Shown here piece after piece: positions 60,768-64,000 of a stretch of 64,000 nucleotides of DNA (position 1 is its first letter; each line of letters opens with the position of its first letter). Location of the stretch: assembly GCF_009755815.1 (NCBI RefSeq), contig NZ_WRPK01000003.1, positions 1 to 64,000 of the forward strand. Direction: 5' to 3'. The translations under genes and the position numbers were made by a program. The DNA is from Flavisphingomonas formosensis. Lineage in GTDB: Bacteria; Pseudomonadota; Alphaproteobacteria; Sphingomonadales; Sphingomonadaceae. The notes beneath the pieces were generated by a model that saw only the letters and a list, made by a program, of their open reading frames with translations, had not been told where the DNA came from and ran no database searches.

Positions 60768-61352
60768 ATGAGCCAGATCGCCGCCTACAGCCCCGCCCTG
60801 ATCCCCGCCGCCCGCACGCTTGCCGCGCGCGGCGCGCTCGACAAGGATCTCGCCACCGCCTTCGGCGTGCCCTTCACCACCATCCGCGCCTGGAAGCAGC
60901 AGCATCCCGACTTCGCCGCCGCCTGCCGCCTGTCTCCGGAGGCGGCCGACGCAGCCGTCGAACGCGCGCTGTTCCGGCTGGCCACCGGGCATGACCGTGA
61001 GACCGAGCAGCTTGCCCTGAAGGACGGCGAACTGATCCGCACCACCGTCACCGAACATGTCCCGCCCAACGACAAGGCCGCCACCTTCTGGCTGCGCATC
61101 CGCCGCCCCGAGCGCTGGGCCACACCGATGGTGATCCGACGGGCCGGACCCGACGATCTCACGCCTACCGAAGAGACGCTGCGCGAGATCGAGCATGTCG
61201 CCTATGAGGCCTGGTGCGCCGCGATCGACGGCGAGCCGGAGATGGAGGGCGACGCCGACACGCTCGCCCGCATAGACGCGCTCGCTCCTGCGGCTGCGCC
61301 TGCCGACGACACCGATCCTCTTCAGTTTCTCGCCGATCATCCTCCCCCGTAG
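60768..61352 (+). CDS. Phage-terminase-small-subunit-like HTH protein (1)
   Basis: A 194-residue protein. It begins YSPALIPAARTLAARGALDKDLATAFGVPFTTIRAWKQQHPDF, an HTH (about residues 6-45) of the type found in terminase small subunits. RALFRLATGHDRETEQ, a VTEHVPPNDKAATFWLRIRRPERW block and an acidic Pro-rich tail follow. It is a paralogue of 61542-62216. The last codons (DHPPP) and the TAG stop fall inside the left arm of the repeat 61337-61540, so the end of this protein was set by the repeat. The start is ATG 60768. No other phage genes lie nearby. Confidence 0.7.
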   Translation: MSQIAAYSPALIPAARTLAARGALDKDLATAFGVPFTTIRAWKQQHPDFAAACRLSPEAADAAVERALFRLATGHDRETEQLALKDGELIRTTVTEHVPPNDKAATFWLRIRRPERWATPMVIRRAGPDDLTPTEETLREIEHVAYEAWCAAIDGEPEMEGDADTLARIDALAPAAAPADDTDPLQFLADHPPP

Positions 61353-61540
61353 GGGGAGGGGGACCAGCCGCAGGCTGGTGGAGGGGCTCACCTCCACTGC
61401 GGGCGCGTCGCCTGTCATACGCGGGAACCCCTCCACCGTGCTTCGCACGCGCTCGAGCGAGATTGTGTCCCCCGGACACAAACTTGGCGCGCTGGGAGCG
61501 CGCCAAAGCTCGAACGCCCTCCCCCTGCGGGGGAGGATGA
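61337..61540. repeat. Long intergenic inverted repeat (CCCCTCCACC family), copy 2
   Basis: The outer arms TCATCCTCCCCCGTAGGGGG.. and ..CCCCCTGCGGGGGAGGATGA match those of 27971-28112, with the same inner GGTGGAGGGG and CCCCTCCACC. About 60 bp more are present in the right half, including TGTGTCCCCCGGACACA and GCGCGCTGGGAGCGCGC hairpins. Its left arm encodes the end of the upstream gene. Its right end GGGGGAGGATGAA supplies the ribosome binding site of the downstream gene. Confidence 0.85.
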
Positions 61541-61541
61541 A

Positions 61542-62216
61542 ATGGCCGAACCGACGGCAAGCGATACCCTCCCTCATCGCATACACCCCCCTCTGCCGGC
61601 ACCGATCACCGCACCCCTCGTCGCACCCATCGACGCCGATCCGCCCGCACCCGCAGCACGCTACGACCCCGCCTTCGTGCCCTTGGCCCGCGCGCTCGCC
61701 GGACAAGGCGCACTCGACCGCGATCTCGCCCATGCCTTTGGCGTCACCGCCACCACCATCCGCCAGTGGACGCTCCGCCACGCCGTCTTCGGCCAAGCCC
61801 TGCGCCTTCCCAAAGACGTCGCAGACGATGCCGTCGAAGCCGCCCTCTTCGCCCGCGCCATCGGCTACAGCCATGTTCGCGAGAAACTCCTGCGGAACGA
61901 CGACGGCGACATCATCCGTACCCAGGCCCGCGTCGAAAGGCCGCCTTCGCTCACGGCCATCCTCTTCTGGCTCTCCCGCTGTCCCGACCACCGCTGGTCG
62001 CTGAACGCCCGCCCCGATCTCGACCCGGACGAAGCCGCCGCCCTCATCGCCGAGACCCGCGAACGCGTCGCCGACTATGATCTCCACCGCCGCCACTGGC
62101 GCACCCATGGCTGCGCCCCGCCGGGACGCGACGAACCCGAGCCGCCCGAGTGGCTATGGGACGAAGTGGAATTCGCGAACGAGAGCGACGAGCCGGATGG
62201 GTACGAGCAGGAGTGA
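61542..62216 (+). CDS. Phage-terminase-small-subunit-like HTH protein (2)
   Basis: A 224-residue paralogue of the previous gene: PAFVPLARALAGQGALDRDLAHAFGVTATTIRQWTLRHAVF carries the HTH (about residues 45-85). EAALFARAIGYSHVREKLLRNDDGDIIRTQARVERPPS and FWLSRCPDHRW follow. The N-terminus is Pro-rich, and the tail is acidic (EPPEWLWDEVEFANESDEP). GGGAGGATGAA before the ATG comes from the repeat element. The two genes look like a duplication with a repeat between the copies. Confidence 0.7.
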   Translation: MAEPTASDTLPHRIHPPLPAPITAPLVAPIDADPPAPAARYDPAFVPLARALAGQGALDRDLAHAFGVTATTIRQWTLRHAVFGQALRLPKDVADDAVEAALFARAIGYSHVREKLLRNDDGDIIRTQARVERPPSLTAILFWLSRCPDHRWSLNARPDLDPDEAAALIAETRERVADYDLHRRHWRTHGCAPPGRDEPEPPEWLWDEVEFANESDEPDGYEQE

Positions 62217-62371
62217 GCGACGCTCACGTGCAACCTCCCGCCTTCCGACCCCTAGGATGAATCCCGCGCCTACCGATCCTATATCACTGCGCAGCCAGCC
62301 CGGTTGGCCGCGCTGCTGCAATAGGATATGGGCGCGCGCTTCGGATGCGCAGCGGAAAATGGAGACGAGCG

Positions 62372-63400
62372 ATGGGTTACCGGGTCGTGGTTGCGGGAGC
62401 GACCGGCAATGTCGGCCGCGAGATGCTGAACATCCTGGCCGAGCGGGAATTTCCCATCGATGACATCGCCGTGCTCGCCTCCGCGCGCTCGACCGGCGAC
62501 GAGATCGAGTTCGGCGAGACCGGGCGCATGCTCAAGGTCAAGAACATCGAATATTTCGATTGGGCCGGCTGGGATATCGCCCTGTTCGCGATCGGATCGG
62601 AAGCGACCGCCATCTATGCGCCCAAGGCCGCGGCCGCGGGCTGCACCGTGATCGACAATTCGTCGCTCTACCGCATGGATCCGGACGTGCCGCTGATCGT
62701 GCCGGAGGTGAACCCGCAGGCGATCGACGGCTATCGCAAGAAGAACATCATCGCCAATCCTAATTGCTCGACCGCGCAGATGGTGGTCGCGCTGAAGCCG
62801 CTGCACGACGCCGCGACGATCAAGCGGGTGGTGGTTTCCACCTATCAGTCGGTCTCCGGCGCCGGCAAGGCGGGCATGGACGAGCTGTTCGAGCAGAGCC
62901 GCAACATTTTCGTCGGCGATCCGGCCGAGCCCCACAAGTTCACCAAGCAGATCGCGTTCAACGTGATCCCGCATATCGACAAGTTCCTCGACGACGGCTT
63001 CACCAAGGAAGAGTGGAAGATGGTGGTCGAGACCAAGAAGATCCTCGATCCCAAGGTGAAGGTGGTTGCCACTTGCGTGCGCGTGCCGGTCTTCGTCGGC
63101 CATAGCGAGGCGATCTCGATCGAGTTCGAGAACGAGATTTCCGCCGAGGATGCGCAGAAGATCCTGCGCGAGGCGCCGGGCATCATGCTGGTCGACAAGC
63201 GCGAGGACGGCGGATACGTCACCCCCGTCGAATGCGTCGGCGACTTCGCGACCTATGTCAGCCGCGTGCGCGAGGATCCGACGGTGGAAAACGGCCTCGT
63301 CCTGTGGTGCGTAAGCGACAATCTGCGCAAGGGCGCCGCGCTGAACGCCGTCCAAATCGCCGAGCTGCTCGGCCGCAGGCATCTGCAGAAGGCGGCCTGA
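62372..63400 (+). CDS. asd: Aspartate-semialdehyde dehydrogenase
   Basis: A 342-residue NADP-dependent enzyme making L-aspartate semialdehyde from aspartyl phosphate, for lysine, threonine, methionine and peptidoglycan precursors. The loop GATGNVGREML (9-19) binds NADP. Nucleophile Cys132 lies in NPNCSTAQ, followed by STYQSVSGAGKAGMDEL and the active-site His in VPVFVGHSEA. The length fits the family. GGAGACGAGC precedes the ATG. It is a housekeeping gene marking the end of the catabolic region. Confidence 0.95.
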   Translation: MGYRVVVAGATGNVGREMLNILAEREFPIDDIAVLASARSTGDEIEFGETGRMLKVKNIEYFDWAGWDIALFAIGSEATAIYAPKAAAAGCTVIDNSSLYRMDPDVPLIVPEVNPQAIDGYRKKNIIANPNCSTAQMVVALKPLHDAATIKRVVVSTYQSVSGAGKAGMDELFEQSRNIFVGDPAEPHKFTKQIAFNVIPHIDKFLDDGFTKEEWKMVVETKKILDPKVKVVATCVRVPVFVGHSEAISIEFENEISAEDAQKILREAPGIMLVDKREDGGYVTPVECVGDFATYVSRVREDPTVENGLVLWCVSDNLRKGAALNAVQIAELLGRRHLQKAA

Positions 63401-63413
63401 CAGCGGCGCGGCG

Positions 63414-64000
63414 ATGATCACCGGTCTTCGCAGCTGGCTGGCGCTGCCCCGTCGCCAGCTCGCGATGATCCTGTTGCTCGCCGCGGCGGTGGCGCTCGCC
63501 AACGTCGCTCAGCCCTTTCCGGACATCGCGCCGTTGCAGCATGTTCCTACCGTGCTGCTGATCCTCGCCGCGCCGTTGCTGCTCCGGCGCTGGCCGCTGT
63601 CGGACCGCTCCGTCCTCTGCCTGCTTCTGTTCTTCCTGCTGCACACGCTGGGTGGGCGCTACACCTACAGCAACCTGCCCTATGATCGCTGGGCGATGGC
63701 GCTTACCGGCCATGACATCACCGGCACGTTCGGCTTCGGGCGCAACCAATATGATCGTCTGGTCCATCTCGGCTTCGGTCTGCTCTTCGTCCCGCCAGTG
63801 GCCGAGGCGATGCGCCGCCACGCCGGCATGAGGCCGCGCGCCGCGCTTTGGACGGCGTGGCTGTTCGTGGGCGCGGTGAGCGCGCTCTACGAGATATTCG
63901 AATGGCTGCTCACCATGCTCGTCGCGCCGGGGATGGCGGACGAATATAATGGCCAGCAGGGCGACATGTGGGACAGCCAGAAGGACATGGCGATCGCGAT
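63414..64000 (+). CDS. DUF2238/YjdF-like membrane protein (cut by the window end)
   Basis: At least 195 residues of an inner-membrane protein. Predicted membrane segments lie at about 17-35, 43-58, 66-80, 114-128 and 143-160. The family motifs HTLGGRYTY, YDRLVHLGFGLL, SALYEIFEWL and GQQGDMWDSQKDM are all visible, as in E. coli YjdF. Function is unknown. It starts 13 bp after asd. The 3' end lies outside the window. Confidence 0.85.
   Translation, partial: MITGLRSWLALPRRQLAMILLLAAAVALANVAQPFPDIAPLQHVPTVLLILAAPLLLRRWPLSDRSVLCLLLFFLLHTLGGRYTYSNLPYDRWAMALTGHDITGTFGFGRNQYDRLVHLGFGLLFVPPVAEAMRRHAGMRPRAALWTAWLFVGAVSALYEIFEWLLTMLVAPGMADEYNGQQGDMWDSQKDMAIA

Noticed and set aside
60768-62216. Prophage remnant
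   Set aside because: Only two terminase-like HTH genes are seen, with no integrase, large terminase, capsid or tail genes up to the window end.

Overview
The window is high-GC DNA with tightly packed genes, many ATGA/GTGA start-stop overlaps, three TonB-dependent receptors, an EcfG-type promoter (GGAAC-N17-CGTT) and many short-chain dehydrogenases. This points to an alphaproteobacterium of the Sphingomonadaceae (Sphingomonas, Novosphingobium or a relative). The family-level guess is inference from gene style; no marker gene was compared.

The main content is a catabolic region for steroid-like polycyclic terpenoids. A block of minus-strand genes from about 55.8 kb down to 39.7 kb carries recognisable homologues of the actinobacterial genes for steroid rings C and D (the HIP pathway): ipdA, ipdB, ipdC, ipdF, echA20, fadA6, fadE31 and fadE32. 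It also holds a second thiolase, an SCP-x thiolase/aldolase with a DUF35 partner, a MaoC hydratase, a ketosteroid isomerase and an HsaC-type extradiol dioxygenase. A plus-strand HsaA-type oxygenase and a KstD-like flavoprotein follow at 57.8-60.7 kb. The ipdE1 (fadE30) homologue lies apart at 36.7 kb at the end of a plus-strand operon (31.5-38.2 kb) of SDRs, an old-yellow-enzyme-like reductase, a DUF1214 protein and EthD/SnoaL proteins. Not found here: FadD3, HsaB, HsaD and KshAB.

Layout: 0-0.4 kb, tandem repeat and tRNA-Leu(CAA). 0.65-9.4 kb, a TetR regulator, SDRs, a carbonic-anhydrase-like protein, a Coq4-family protein, a class I haloalkane-dehalogenase-like hydrolase and an esterase. 9.4-21.1 kb, three TonB-dependent receptors, an amidohydrolase, a second TetR regulator, a DUF4398 protein and a VOC protein. 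21.4-25.8 kb, SDRs, a glycerate-kinase-like protein and regulators, including a tandem Lrp/AsnC pair. 26.1-38.2 kb, two plus-strand catabolic operons flanking a minus-strand sulfotransferase/SnoaL/SDR operon. 38.5-39.5 kb, a second Lrp/AsnC pair. 39.7-60.7 kb, the steroid core. 60.8-64 kb, two phage-terminase-like HTH proteins, asd and a membrane protein cut by the window end.

Proposed joint function: TonB receptors import a hydrophobic substrate. SDRs, the isomerase and the flavoprotein oxidise rings A/B. HsaA and HsaC hydroxylate and cleave the aromatised ring A. The Ipd/FadE/EchA20/FadA6 set opens rings D and C and passes CoA thioesters to central metabolism. Hexamers TGCGTA/TACGCA recur in many of the intergenic regions and may mark a shared regulon. 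Several families of long inverted-repeat elements sit between genes, and one supplies both a stop codon and a ribosome binding site.
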